This document shows positions 1-7,039 of a stretch of DNA of 15,075 bases, one piece after another. The stretch is from positions 7,211-22,285 of the forward strand of contig DAAI01000061.1 in the NCBI GenBank assembly GCA_001701105.1, written 5' to 3'. Numbering within the stretch: the stretch's first letter is position 1; each line of letters starts with the position of its first letter. A program made the position numbers and the translations under genes. The notes beneath the pieces were generated by a model. The model saw only the letters and a list, made by a program, of their open reading frames with translations, was not told where the DNA came from and searched no databases. This stretch comes from Bacteroidales bacterium GP1. Its GTDB lineage: Bacteria > Bacteroidota > Bacteroidia > Bacteroidales > Muribaculaceae.

Positions 1-2601
1 GCGCCAGCCGGTCGTACCCCAATCCCGGAGGATTCCACCCGCACGGCCTTTACTAAAATCAACCGTGATAACAAGGATATAACCTCCGCTGTAACGTTCT
101 CGGCAAAAGACTCTCTGGTGCTTTCCAATGGCAACAACGCTTATCTTTATGGCGAAGGATCCGTGGAATACGAAGATTTCAAGCTCAATTCAGCTGAAAT
201 CAGGATGGAGCTCGATTCAAACACAGTGTATGCAGAAGGTGTCCGCGACTCATTGGGAACCCTTACGGAAACCCCCGTTTTCAAAGATAAGTCGGGGGAA
301 TATGAGTCGGAGACCATGAAATATAATTTCAAAACCCAGCGCGGATATATCACCGGGGTAATCACCGAACAGCAGGACGGCTATCTGATAGGAAGCAAGG
401 CAAAACGCATGGAAGACGGATGTTTCTTCGTGGAAGATGGCAAGTACACCACCTGCGACAACCACGACGACCCCCATTTCTATTTTCAGATAACTCGCGG
501 AAAAGTAAAGCCGAAAAAAGATGTTGTGACCGGACCCGGATATATGGTACTCGCCGGAGTTCCCCTCCCCCTTGCCCTTCCTTTCGGATATTTTCCCTTC
601 TCGGAGAAATATTCTTCGGGTATTATCTTCCCCACTTTCGGCGAGGATTACAACAGAGGATTCTATTTGCGTAACGGCGGATATTATTTCGCCATAAACG
701 ATTATGTGGATCTTGCCGTGCAGGGTGAGCTCTACACCAAAGGCTCCTGGGGCATAAGCGCACATTCTACATATACGAAACGATATAAATTCACCGGATC
801 TTTCGACATCTCTTTCCTCACCACAATTACCGGAGATAAAGGCACGCCAGATTATGAGAAAATGAAGAATTTTCAGGTGGTGTGGAGCCATACTCAGGAT
901 GCTAAGGCTAATCCCAACCTGAATTTCTCGGCTTCGGTCAATTTCGCAACATCCGGTTATAACCGCAACGACCTCAATTCATACTACAACAGCGCATTCA
1001 CAGAGAATACCAAATCTTCGACCGTCAATATGACCTATCGGTTTCCCGGCACGAAATGGAATCTCTCGACAACAGCCAATATCACCCAACGCAGTTCCGA
1101 CTCGACACTCAACGTATCGTTTCCCAACGTCAACGTCTCGATGAGCCAGACCGCTCCCTTCAAGCGCAAACGCGCCGCCGGGGCTGAAAAATGGTATGAG
1201 AAGATCAAGCTGTCGTATTCAGGCCAATTGCAGAATTCACTTACATCCGGCCAGGATGAGTTCTTCAAGAAAAGCATTATCAAGGACTGGCGAAACGGTC
1301 TGAAACACTATGTGCCCATTTCAGCCACATTCTCCCTCTTCAAATATATCAACCTCTCCCCTTCCATTACGATGAACGACAGGATGTACTTCTCGAAAAT
1401 AAGCAGGCAATGGGATTCACAGGCTTCCAGGGAAGTACAGGACACCACCTACGGCTTCTATAACATCTTCGATTTCAACGTATCGATGGCTTTCGACACT
1501 AAAGTCTACGGTTTCTGGAAGCCCATGAAGTTCCTTGGCGACAAAGTGCAGATGATCCGCCATGTCATGACTCCTACCGTTTCTTTCGGCTGGAATCCCG
1601 ATTTTGGAGCCGCAGGCTGGGGAATATGGGGTTCGTATATGCGTCCCGGCCCCGATGGCACCGAGACGCGTCAATACTACAATCATTTCCAGCACGGCGT
1701 TTTCGGCGCTCCGGGTCGCGGTAAGAATGGTTCGATCAATTTCAGCCTCGCCAATAATCTTGAAATGAAAGTCAAAAGCGACAAGGATTCCACCGGAACC
1801 AAGAAAATAAGCCTTATCGAGAATCTATCATTGTCGCAAAGCTATAATTTCGCCGCCGACTCTCTACGCCTCTCAATGCTTTCGGCAAACGCTACAATAA
1901 GGCTGACAAAGAGCTTCAATCTTAACCTTAATACCACATGGGATCCTTATGTCTATATCCCCGATGCCAACGGAACTCCCCGACAAATCAATAAATATCG
2001 CTGGGAAGCAGGCAAAGGTCTGATCAAGCTGTCATCTTTCTCCACATCGTTCTCATATACATTCAACAACGACACTTTCAAGAAAAAAACGAAAGATAAT
2101 AGGAAAGGAGACGGCGAGAATCGTGATATTCTGGATAACCCCGAGGATGAGGATGCCGATTTCAATGCTCAGACCAACCGCAGGCGCAACAATAATCAAA
2201 ATAACCAGAGCGAATCAGACAACGACGGCTACGAGAAATGGCAGGTGCCCTGGAGCTTGTCGGTGAATTATTCCGTAAACTACGGTTACGGCAATTACGA
2301 CATCAATAAGCAGGACTATAGCGGAAAATGGACTCAGAATCTATCGTTCAATGGCTCAATCCGTCCTACGCCGGGTTGGAATTTCTCTTTCTCCGCCTCT
2401 TATAATTTCGAGCTGAAAAAGATAGCCTACATGAACTGCTCAATCTCGCGCGACCTACATTGCTTCACTATGTCGGCCTCTTTCGTACCGGTAGGGCCAT
2501 ATAAGAGCTACAACTTCCACATAGCAGTGAAATCATCACTGCTTAGCGACGTGAAGTACGATCAGCGTTCCCAGTCCGACAACGGCATCCAATGGTATTG
2601 A
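1..2601 (+). CDS. lptD: LPS-assembly outer-membrane protein LptD (5' end missing)
   Basis: The reading frame is open from base 1 to the TGA at 2599-2601, giving 866 visible residues; the true start and signal peptide lie upstream of the window, so the internal GTG at 118 is not the start. LptD is the outer-membrane barrel of the Lpt machine and inserts lipopolysaccharide into the outer leaflet. Visible residues about 30-150 form the OstA/LptA-like beta-jellyroll (alternating short strands such as NAYLYGEGSVEYEDF). This is followed by the family junction around Cys152 (KYTTCDNHDDPHFYF) and the conserved stretch with GVPLPLALPFGYFPF and SSGIIFPTFGEDYNRGFY. The remainder is a long run of amphipathic strands typical of the barrel. 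A low-complexity Asn/Asp-rich loop (NRRRNNNQNNQSESDNDG) sits at about residues 728-745 and is probably a surface or periplasmic loop. The identification rests on recognised motifs and overall architecture. Confidence 0.88.
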   Translation, partial: APAGRTPIPEDSTRTAFTKINRDNKDITSAVTFSAKDSLVLSNGNNAYLYGEGSVEYEDFKLNSAEIRMELDSNTVYAEGVRDSLGTLTETPVFKDKSGEYESETMKYNFKTQRGYITGVITEQQDGYLIGSKAKRMEDGCFFVEDGKYTTCDNHDDPHFYFQITRGKVKPKKDVVTGPGYMVLAGVPLPLALPFGYFPFSEKYSSGIIFPTFGEDYNRGFYLRNGGYYFAINDYVDLAVQGELYTKGSWGISAHSTYTKRYKFTGSFDISFLTTITGDKGTPDYEKMKNFQVVWSHTQDAKANPNLNFSASVNFATSGYNRNDLNSYYNSAFTENTKSSTVNMTYRFPGTKWNLSTTANITQRSSDSTLNVSFPNVNVSMSQTAPFKRKRAAGAEKWYEKIKLSYSGQLQNSLTSGQDEFFKKSIIKDWRNGLKHYVPISATFSLFKYINLSPSITMNDRMYFSKISRQWDSQASREVQDTTYGFYNIFDFNVSMAFDTKVYGFWKPMKFLGDKVQMIRHVMTPTVSFGWNPDFGAAGWGIWGSYMRPGPDGTETRQYYNHFQHGVFGAPGRGKNGSINFSLANNLEMKVKSDKDSTGTKKISLIENLSLSQSYNFAADSLRLSMLSANATIRLTKSFNLNLNTTWDPYVYIPDANGTPRQINKYRWEAGKGLIKLSSFSTSFSYTFNNDTFKKKTKDNRKGDGENRDILDNPEDEDADFNAQTNRRRNNNQNNQSESDNDGYEKWQVPWSLSVNYSVNYGYGNYDINKQDYSGKWTQNLSFNGSIRPTPGWNFSFSASYNFELKKIAYMNCSISRDLHCFTMSASFVPVGPYKSYNFHIAVKSSLLSDVKYDQRSQSDNGIQWY

Positions 2602-2608
2602 ACCATTC

Positions 2609-3243
2609 TTAGAGCAGTAAGTTAAAGAGATAGCCCGTGAGGATTATTATTACTGTAACCGTGCCAAAGAATATCCCTATCAGTTTCCATGTCATGACTT
2701 TCTTCAGCAGAGTTGCCTCCGGAATCGAAAGCCCCACCACGGCCATCATGAAAGACAAGGCCGTACCGATAGAAACGCCTTTATTGACCAACACCTCAGC
2801 GACCGGGACGATACCTGCGGCGTTGGCATACATCGGAACCGCAAGGATTACGGATACTGGCACGGCATACCAATTGCCCGGGCCCATCCATTGTGCAAAG
2901 AAATCATCAGCCACGAAACCATGAATCCCCGCACTTATGGCTATTCCGATCAATATGTATATAAACACTCCCCGATGTATATAAACACACCCCGCACTAT
3001 CCCCGCCGAATCGCGGATAATTGCCGGCAGACGCTTCACGAAAGACAATTTCTCGGCTGCCCATTTCGTCGATTCGGCCTCCGATTGTGCCTGTATCTCG
3101 CAGACCCAGGGCGTAAGAAGCCTATCTAATTTCATGCTCCCTAAGATCCACCCTCCGAGCATTCCCATAAATATGCCACTCGCTATGTAGATGCCGGTGA
3201 TCTTCCATCCGAAGGTTCCGCCAAAAAATCCATAATATCCCAT
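2609..3243 (-). pseudogene. Decayed YraQ/DUF318-type permease, N-terminally truncated and frameshifted
   Basis: Two minus-strand frames (3243 down to a stop at 2950, and a second frame ending at the TAA at 2609-2611) together encode the C-terminal portion of a multi-pass permease of the YraQ/ArsP_2 (DUF318) type. The first half has GTFGWKITGIYIASGIFMG and a membrane segment ending in GGWILGSMKLDRL. The second has LIGIAISAGIHGF, a PVSVILAVPMYANAAG segment, the GLSIPE motif and a final helix ending GYLFNLLL. Removing one copy of the 20-bp tandem repeat at 2955-2994 would join SAGIVRGVFIYI directly to LIGIAISAGIHGF and give one 204-residue frame. Family members usually exceed 300 residues, and the N-terminal half, with its CSCS/CACS-like region, is absent. 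A TAA lies immediately before the ATG at 3241-3243 in the same frame. It is probably non-functional. Substrate is unknown; relatives are linked to metal or arsenic export, but nothing here shows that. Confidence 0.75.
2955..2994. repeat. 20-bp tandem duplication that breaks the permease frame
   Basis: Two adjacent 20-base units (2955-2974 and 2975-2994) both begin ATGTATATAAACAC and end CCCG, with a single mismatch (CTCCCCG versus CACCCCG). Because 20 is not a multiple of three, the extra copy shifts the permease reading frame. Both frames read GVFIYI from the unit, which is what exposes the duplication. Confidence 0.9.
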
Positions 3244-3248
3244 TTAAT
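3243..3248. repeat. Target-site duplication, left copy (TTTAAT)
   Basis: TTTAAT directly abuts the left end of the insertion sequence and recurs at 4893-4898 just beyond its right end. Six bases suits the IS1634 group of the IS4 superfamily. The flank is AT-rich, so chance identity cannot be fully excluded. Confidence 0.6.
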
Positions 3249-3251
3249 CCG

Positions 3252-3277
3252 TAATTCGGCAGCCGAATTACGTAACA
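3252..3277. repeat. IS left terminal inverted repeat
   Basis: TAATTCGGCA, eight bases, then ACGTAACA; the reverse complement of 4864-4889 has the same two blocks at the same spacing. Unlike the right end, this end is also nearly self-complementary: 3250-3260 pairs with 3262-3272 around A3261. Confidence 0.85.
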
Positions 3278-4758
3278 GATACGCCGAGAGCCTGCAGTAG
3301 ACTTCTATCCTTGGATGAGGCCTCGGCTTTCCTCCATTCTTTATCCACCCTCACGATTCTCTGGCGGCAAAGAATCCGTATTGCCTCACGAGTGGAGATC
3401 TTAGATGAGAGGTCATTGTCTGCAATACGTTTCCTGAGCATGTAAAAAATATGCAGGGCTATGAAGTTGATGAACATCCAGGCCTCCAGCCGGTCATTGT
3501 CCTGCATATAGGAGGTGAGGGCATCGAGGTCCGTCTTCAGCACATCGATCTCCTGCTCCATCTCACATCTGCTCTTGTAGTCGTCGTAGCCTCTCCTGGC
3601 TGAAACGCCTTCCGACACCATCACCGCCAATATCCCGAATTGAGGGGCCTTTACCATGTACGTCTCCATGGTGTATTTCTCCTGTTTCTCATCATCGACA
3701 CGGCGTAAATAGTCCGTCTCCTCCTCGGCGGCGTGCTTTGCGTCATAGTAGAGGTATACGGTATGGCCGTCAATTGTCTGCGTGCAGTATTTGATGAGTC
3801 TGCCCGCATAGAAGAAACGTCCCTCGGATGAATGGTTGCTGAATCTGGCGTAGTCTATCCCGGCTGTGCTTCGTCTGAGAGCTATTATGTATTTCATCTT
3901 CCGCTTGTCGAGTTCCTCTATATTGCGTCTGGAGAAAAAACCTTTGTCCCCGATTATTGTCATTGACTTGTCGCCAAACTCGTCAACGCTTGTCGGAAAG
4001 GCGGTTATATCCTTGACATTGCCCGGAAGAAGCCGATAATACACAGGCAGCATCCGGGCGGTTGAAAATGCCATCATTATGTTTACTGTCTCCGCGAAAC
4101 CGCCCAGTTTGGTCTTGCTCATCCTTGGAAAATCCATTTTTGCGGATGAGGAAAGGATGTCGGTGCCGTCAAAAAGCACATTGCCCCCTGCTCCGGCATA
4201 CTTCCTCATGAATGCCAGGATTCCGTCACGGTTCCTGCCCAGATCCTTCGTGAAATCAGTGAGGGTTCTGGCCGCCAGACCTGCCGTTCCCAGGCTCTGC
4301 GAGAGGTAACTGTCTGAAAAATCCTCCTGGATGTACTTGAGCGGAGACTGGTGCCGGAGGCGGCAGTAGGCCATCGCCAAGACCCGGTTCCACATCCCGG
4401 GCATCGTTTGTCTGAGGTTCTCGACCAGCTCGCCGCAATGTTGTGTGATGAAGGTGGACAGGCCGTATTCCTTTACTTGCCCTACCTTCGGCTCCGGAAT
4501 GGCAATATGGCCGGTCTCTGCCTTTCGTGACACCATGTCGTTCTCCACCGACACCTGACGGCGGCGTGGAGGAACAAGTCCACTTTCCTCGGTAATCATG
4601 CCAAGGTACTTTCCTGTCTTCTTGCGAGTCCTCTTGGTCTGCTTGTCATAGAAACTCGAGCACTCATACAGATAATATTTGCCGCGGATGCCCCTCAGTT
4701 CGGTGCCGGTCTTCTTTTGGGCGAGAGCCCATTGGGGATGGTTTGCTGCTTTCTTCAT
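3268..4758 (-). CDS. IS1634-like DDE transposase
   Basis: A 496-residue protein counted from the ATG at 4758 (MKKAANHPQW). A frame extension to a TTG at 4779 exists, but that TTG lies inside the predicted promoter -7 box, so the ATG is preferred. The DDE catalytic core is visible. The first aspartate is in FDGTD (D197 or D200), the second is D271 in IIGDKGFFS, and the glutamate is E401 within Y394-x2-R397-x3-E401-x6-K408, the exact Y(2)R(3)E(6)K signature of the IS4 superfamily. The long insertion between the second Asp and the Glu (about residues 275-390) and the protein length fit the IS1634 group. The frame is intact with all catalytic residues, so it is probably functional. It catalyses cut-and-paste movement of its own element by binding the 26-bp terminal repeats. 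The TAA stop overlaps the left terminal repeat. Confidence 0.9.
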   Translation of the reverse strand: MKKAANHPQWALAQKKTGTELRGIRGKYYLYECSSFYDKQTKRTRKKTGKYLGMITEESGLVPPRRRQVSVENDMVSRKAETGHIAIPEPKVGQVKEYGLSTFITQHCGELVENLRQTMPGMWNRVLAMAYCRLRHQSPLKYIQEDFSDSYLSQSLGTAGLAARTLTDFTKDLGRNRDGILAFMRKYAGAGGNVLFDGTDILSSSAKMDFPRMSKTKLGGFAETVNIMMAFSTARMLPVYYRLLPGNVKDITAFPTSVDEFGDKSMTIIGDKGFFSRRNIEELDKRKMKYIIALRRSTAGIDYARFSNHSSEGRFFYAGRLIKYCTQTIDGHTVYLYYDAKHAAEEETDYLRRVDDEKQEKYTMETYMVKAPQFGILAVMVSEGVSARRGYDDYKSRCEMEQEIDVLKTDLDALTSYMQDNDRLEAWMFINFIALHIFYMLRKRIADNDLSSKISTREAIRILCRQRIVRVDKEWRKAEASSKDRSLLQALGVSVT

Positions 4759-4776
4759 AATACGTGGTACGTAATG

Positions 4777-4808
4777 CAATGTTACAACAAAAATTTCATT
4801 CTGTCAAA
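4777..4808 (-). promoter_or_regulatory. Probable transposase promoter (Bacteroidetes type)
   Basis: On the minus strand, TTTG (4808-4805) is followed after 20 bases by TAACATTG (4784-4777), one mismatch from the Bacteroidetes -7 consensus TAnnTTTG. It lies about 20 bases upstream of the ATG at 4758, giving a very short leader. Confidence 0.5.
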
Positions 4809-4863
4809 TTTTACAGGCTAAAAATAAGCGACCTAGTCAAATTTTCATTACCAGACCCCTGTA

Positions 4864-4889
4864 TGTTACGTGGAACTATTGCCGAATTA
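4864..4889. repeat. IS right terminal inverted repeat
   Basis: TGTTACGT, eight bases, then TGCCGAATTA: the inverse of the left repeat at 3252-3277. The eight middle bases differ between the two ends, so the contacted positions are probably the two outer blocks. Confidence 0.85.
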
Positions 4890-4892
4890 TGG

Positions 4893-4898
4893 TTTAAT
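4893..4898. repeat. Target-site duplication, right copy (TTTAAT)
   Basis: Direct repeat of 3243-3248 immediately outside the right terminal repeat; the following C4899 also matches the base after the left copy, but there that base belongs to the element. Confidence 0.6.
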
Positions 4899-5042
4899 CT
4901 TAATATCATTCCTTTACCTAATCCTAAAACTGAAATCATAAATATATTTAAAATAATTTAATTATACCTATTTGCAAGTCAAAAAGTTAGAATTTCAATA
5001 TAAAATATTCCAAAAAAAATTAAGAATTAAAATCAATAAAAA
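4899..5042. other. AT-rich intergenic stretch without recognisable gene
   Basis: Very AT-rich sequence between the IS and the leader promoter, with frequent stops in all frames. Read on the minus strand it does not continue the permease N-terminus, so the missing half is not on the far side of the IS. No repeat or RNA gene is recognised here. Confidence 0.6.
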
Positions 5043-5074
5043 TTTGCATTAGTAAATAATAATACCTACCTTTG
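5043..5074 (+). promoter_or_regulatory. Bacteroidetes sigma-ABfr-type promoter of the leader RNA and four-gene cassette
   Basis: TTTG (5043-5046), a 20-base gap, then TACCTTTG (5067-5074) matches the -33/-7 consensus TTTG-N19-21-TAnnTTTG exactly. Transcription would begin about 5080-5083, leaving roughly 395 nt before the first start codon at 5478. No second promoter of this form is visible between 5423 and 5477. Confidence 0.75.
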
Positions 5075-5080
5075 CGAAAA

Positions 5081-5430
5081 ATAAATGGCTATTTTGCTTT
5101 GATTATTATTAACCTTTCACACGGTCAGCACCGCACGGTAGGGAATATAATAATTAGAAAAAATATATAAAAAAAGGCGTTATTCCAAACGCTGTCTTCA
5201 ACTCTTGAAACCTGAGAAATTTCAATACGGAATGAAGACAGAGCAGTTAGAAAACGTCCAGGGTAGGTAATATACTTGTCCGATGGTGGGCCGTAGCGAT
5301 GCGACTTGCCATTTCGGGTGCAATAATATACCTAACGTGGGCTGACCGACTGCTTATCCTTTCCGTAAGGCAGTCTCAGGGCCTCAAGAGTGGGATAGGC
5401 AGGAATGAGCATCCCACGTCTTTATTTTAT
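5081..5430 (+). ncRNA. Structured leader or small RNA with five hairpins, unrecognised family
   Basis: From the predicted transcription start to a terminator-like hairpin, the RNA can fold into consecutive stems. P1 pairs GCGTT (5177-5181) with AACGC (5188-5192). P2 pairs TGTCTTCA (5193-5200) with TGAAGACA (5233-5240), with TTGAAA/TTTCAA (5205-5210/5220-5225) inside it. P3 is a long rod from TAGGTA (5264-5269) with TACCTA (5329-5334), through TAT/ATA and TTG/CAA, to CCGATGG (5280-5286) with CCATTTCGG (5309-5317). P4 pairs CTGA and GACTGC (5342-5353) with GCAGTC and TCAG (5370-5379). P5 is the terminator-like hairpin at 5386-5422. Near the 5' end an ACCG (5130-5133) can pair with either flanking CGGT (5122-5125 or 5136-5139), and a five-codon ORF starts at 5085. 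It does not match the conserved sequences of RNase P RNA, tmRNA or SRP RNA that I know. It could be an independent small RNA or an attenuating 5' leader of the downstream genes. Confidence 0.55.
5386..5430 (+). terminator. Terminator-like hairpin before the first cassette gene (possible attenuator)
   Basis: GTGGGAT (5390-5396) pairs perfectly with ATCCCAC (5411-5417) across a 14-base loop. The stem can be extended by AAGA (5386-5389) with TCTT (5419-5422) past a bulged G5418, and a T-rich tract TATTTTATTATT follows. It lies 48 bases before the start codon of the first gene. Two further GTGGG copies upstream (5286-5290 and 5337-5341) could compete for CCCAC (5413-5417), a possible antitermination arrangement. 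Confidence 0.5.
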
Positions 5431-5477
5431 TATTAAACCGCTAAACTCCGGAATGCTATTAGCCCTAACTTCACAAC

Positions 5478-6008
5478 ATGAGAAAAGCCTATACCCTGCT
5501 AATTGCAATGGTAGCTTTGTTCTTGGCCACTCCTCAGATCGAGGCCAAAAACTACAAATTCAACATCGATGATACAGCTGAAACCCAGCTAGCTCGCAAG
5601 CACAAGGATCCGACATACAAAATCGTCCGTGTAGTATCCATAGACAAAAATTTCGATAAAGCAATGGACCGCGCCGCAATGTGCGTCGTAGCCGATGCTA
5701 TGTTCCGTGGAATCGCAGGATCAATCGACCCCATAAGTCAAGAAAACGTGCCTGAAATGAAAGCCATGATCCCCTCTGGAATTCAGGCATATAATGACAA
5801 TAAGGCATTCTTTGACAATTTCTTCAAAAAGGGAGACTTCAATCAGTTTGTCCGTCGTGCCATGACCGACTACCCTTCAGGAGAGAATAATGTCAAGATG
5901 AAAGGAGGCACGCGTGTAATCGATATCTATATCCTGAATGTAAGGGCTCTTGCGCAGTATCTTGAGCAACACGGCATCCAGGTTAAGGGTGACAAGCTCA
6001 AATTCTAA
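5478..6008 (+). CDS. Small exported protein, first gene of the envelope cassette, function unknown
   Basis: A 176-residue protein with a clear signal peptide (MRKAYTLLIAMVALFLATPQ, then IEA before KNYKFN; no lipobox cysteine), so the mature protein of about 153 residues should be periplasmic or surface-attached. The mature part opens with a short strand-rich stretch (KNYKFNIDD), then a strand and long helix (YKIVRVVSIDKNFDKAMDRA and AAMCVVADAMFRG). The strand-then-Ala-rich-helix pattern is loosely reminiscent of LPP20/CsgG-type accessory proteins. The C-terminus has a predicted strand-helix ending RALAQYLEQHGIQVKGDKL. I do not recognise a named family. It is the first gene after the structured leader, and 38 bases separate it from the DUF6175-like gene. 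The ATG at 5478 is chosen because the signal peptide begins right there. Confidence 0.7.
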   Translation: MRKAYTLLIAMVALFLATPQIEAKNYKFNIDDTAETQLARKHKDPTYKIVRVVSIDKNFDKAMDRAAMCVVADAMFRGIAGSIDPISQENVPEMKAMIPSGIQAYNDNKAFFDNFFKKGDFNQFVRRAMTDYPSGENNVKMKGGTRVIDIYILNVRALAQYLEQHGIQVKGDKLKF

Positions 6009-6046
6009 TCTAAAACATAATCCTAACTACTTTTATACAATACGTT

Positions 6047-7000
6047 ATGAAACAATTCAATATTCTGCTGACACTAATGCTGTGTCTGGCGCTCGATGCC
6101 TTTGGCGCCGCACAAAAACCGGTGCTTATGGTAGTTCCCTCCAAGCAATGGTGTGCTAAAAACGGATACGGTCAACGCCTCGATGACAATCGCTTCGCTC
6201 CCAACATGAGTGCTGCGCTTGAAAACGAACTTCTCCGGGATGCCATTGCCGGAATTCAGAACGTCTTCGCAGAAAAGGATTATAAAATATCCGACCTATC
6301 GGGTGCGATCGACAAGATCGCCGAACGCAATTCGCGGGCAATGACCCTTAAAGGTAAGGACGGAAGCGTCCCCGTTGAGGATGATATAGAGGCCCTAATC
6401 CGTGAGGTCAAAGCCGACATATATCTCGAACTCGAAATCACCCCTGTAAGCCGTGGAGCATTCAACCAGGTTAAGTACCTGATTAAGGTATGCGATGCTT
6501 CCACCAATAAGGCCATCATGTCGAAGTCGGACGTATCTGCCCGTTCATCAGCTGCTGTCGAGCGTCTGGTTCAGGATGCCGTGAATACCTTCGCAGATGA
6601 TATGATTGATAAAATCCAAAATCACTTCAACGACATCCATGCCAATGGCCGTGAAGTTGAGATAATATGTATGCTTGGGGATGGATGCCCACTTAATTTC
6701 GAAAGCGAAGTAAGTTTTAATGGCGATACGGGCGAACTCGCCGATCTGATTGAATATTGGGTCAATGAGCATTCTGTCAACAATTCCTATACGATCGGAA
6801 ATAAGAGTGCGAACCTTCTTGAATTCGAACAGCTGCGTATTCCTACTGTAGGCAAAGGAAAATTCGGTGGTGGCGAAAAGGGTATTTCGGCTGCTGATTT
6901 CGCAGGGGATATGCGCAAATTCCTCCAACCTTACGGAATTTCCATTTCGACCTCTCCTAAGGGCATCGGTACAGTTTACTGTGTGTTTGGTGGACAATAA
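6047..7000 (+). CDS. DUF6175-like exported protein, second gene of the envelope cassette
   Basis: A 317-residue protein with an N-terminal signal peptide (hydrophobic residues 5-20, likely cleaved after residue 22, before QKPVLMV). The opening KPVLMVVPSKQWCAKNGYGQ, the central ADIYLELEITPV (123-134), NHFNDIHANGREVEI (192-206), LADLIEYWVNEHSV (231-244) and FEQLRIP (260-266) resemble, from memory, the uncharacterised Bacteroidetes family DUF6175. Its alternation of a short strand, helices of about 30 residues and an ADIYLEL strand suggests a CsgG/TolB-N-like nucleotide-binding-type fold at residues 24-190 and a second alpha/beta domain at 200-317; that fold is inference only. Two cysteines of the second domain (C208, C214) could form a disulphide in the periplasm. 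It sits between two other exported proteins, 39 bases from the next gene, so a joint envelope role is likely. Confidence 0.7.
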   Translation: MKQFNILLTLMLCLALDAFGAAQKPVLMVVPSKQWCAKNGYGQRLDDNRFAPNMSAALENELLRDAIAGIQNVFAEKDYKISDLSGAIDKIAERNSRAMTLKGKDGSVPVEDDIEALIREVKADIYLELEITPVSRGAFNQVKYLIKVCDASTNKAIMSKSDVSARSSAAVERLVQDAVNTFADDMIDKIQNHFNDIHANGREVEIICMLGDGCPLNFESEVSFNGDTGELADLIEYWVNEHSVNNSYTIGNKSANLLEFEQLRIPTVGKGKFGGGEKGISAADFAGDMRKFLQPYGISISTSPKGIGTVYCVFGGQ

Positions 7001-7039
7001 TCCTCTTATTTCTCCTCAATAAATTTCATATATAAGATT

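Larger units (their letters stand above)
3249..4892 (-). mobile_element. IS1634-like (IS4 superfamily) insertion sequence, complete
   Basis: The 1644-bp element is bounded by imperfect inverted repeats whose matching cores are TAATTCGGCA and ACGTAACA, separated by eight non-matching bases at both ends (3252-3277, and 4864-4889 in inverse). The outermost bases read CCG on the left and CCA (complement) on the right. The TTTAAT direct repeats flank these ends. A single intact transposase fills most of the element on the minus strand and its stop codon lies within the left repeat. Size, repeat layout and the Y-R-E-K transposase signature agree with the IS1634 group. The element sits between the truncated permease and the leader promoter at 5043-5074. 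The intact frame and clear ends suggest a fairly recent insertion. Confidence 0.85.

Noticed and set aside
250..891. Long antisense frame within lptD as a gene.
   Set aside because: It is a shadow of the lptD coding frame with no domain, and lptD is clearly the coding strand; the same applies to antisense frames in rny (11196-11858) and ricT (12096-12998).
2591..2607. Hairpin AATGGT/ACCATT over the lptD stop codon as a terminator.
   Set aside because: Only six base pairs, AT-rich, and no T tract on either side.
2950..3064. Programmed frameshift in the permease.
   Set aside because: There is no slippery heptamer; the 20-bp duplication explains the shift, and the gene lacks its N-terminus as well.
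4759..4779. Transposase start at the TTG at 4779.
   Set aside because: The codon lies within the predicted -7 box, and an ATG seven codons later starts a natural N-terminus.
5118..5146. CACGGTCAGCACCGCACGGTAGGGAA looked a little like the 3' part of a TPP riboswitch when split into its short blocks.
   Set aside because: The other conserved TPP blocks (CTGAGA with the GGGG/CCC stem, in the right order) are missing upstream, and the downstream genes are not thiamine genes.
5337..5355. GGGCTGACCGACTGC resembles the 5' end of Bacteroides tmRNA.
   Set aside because: No TpsiC-like GGTTCGA arm, CCA end or tag reading frame follows at a suitable distance; the bases are instead part of hairpin P4.
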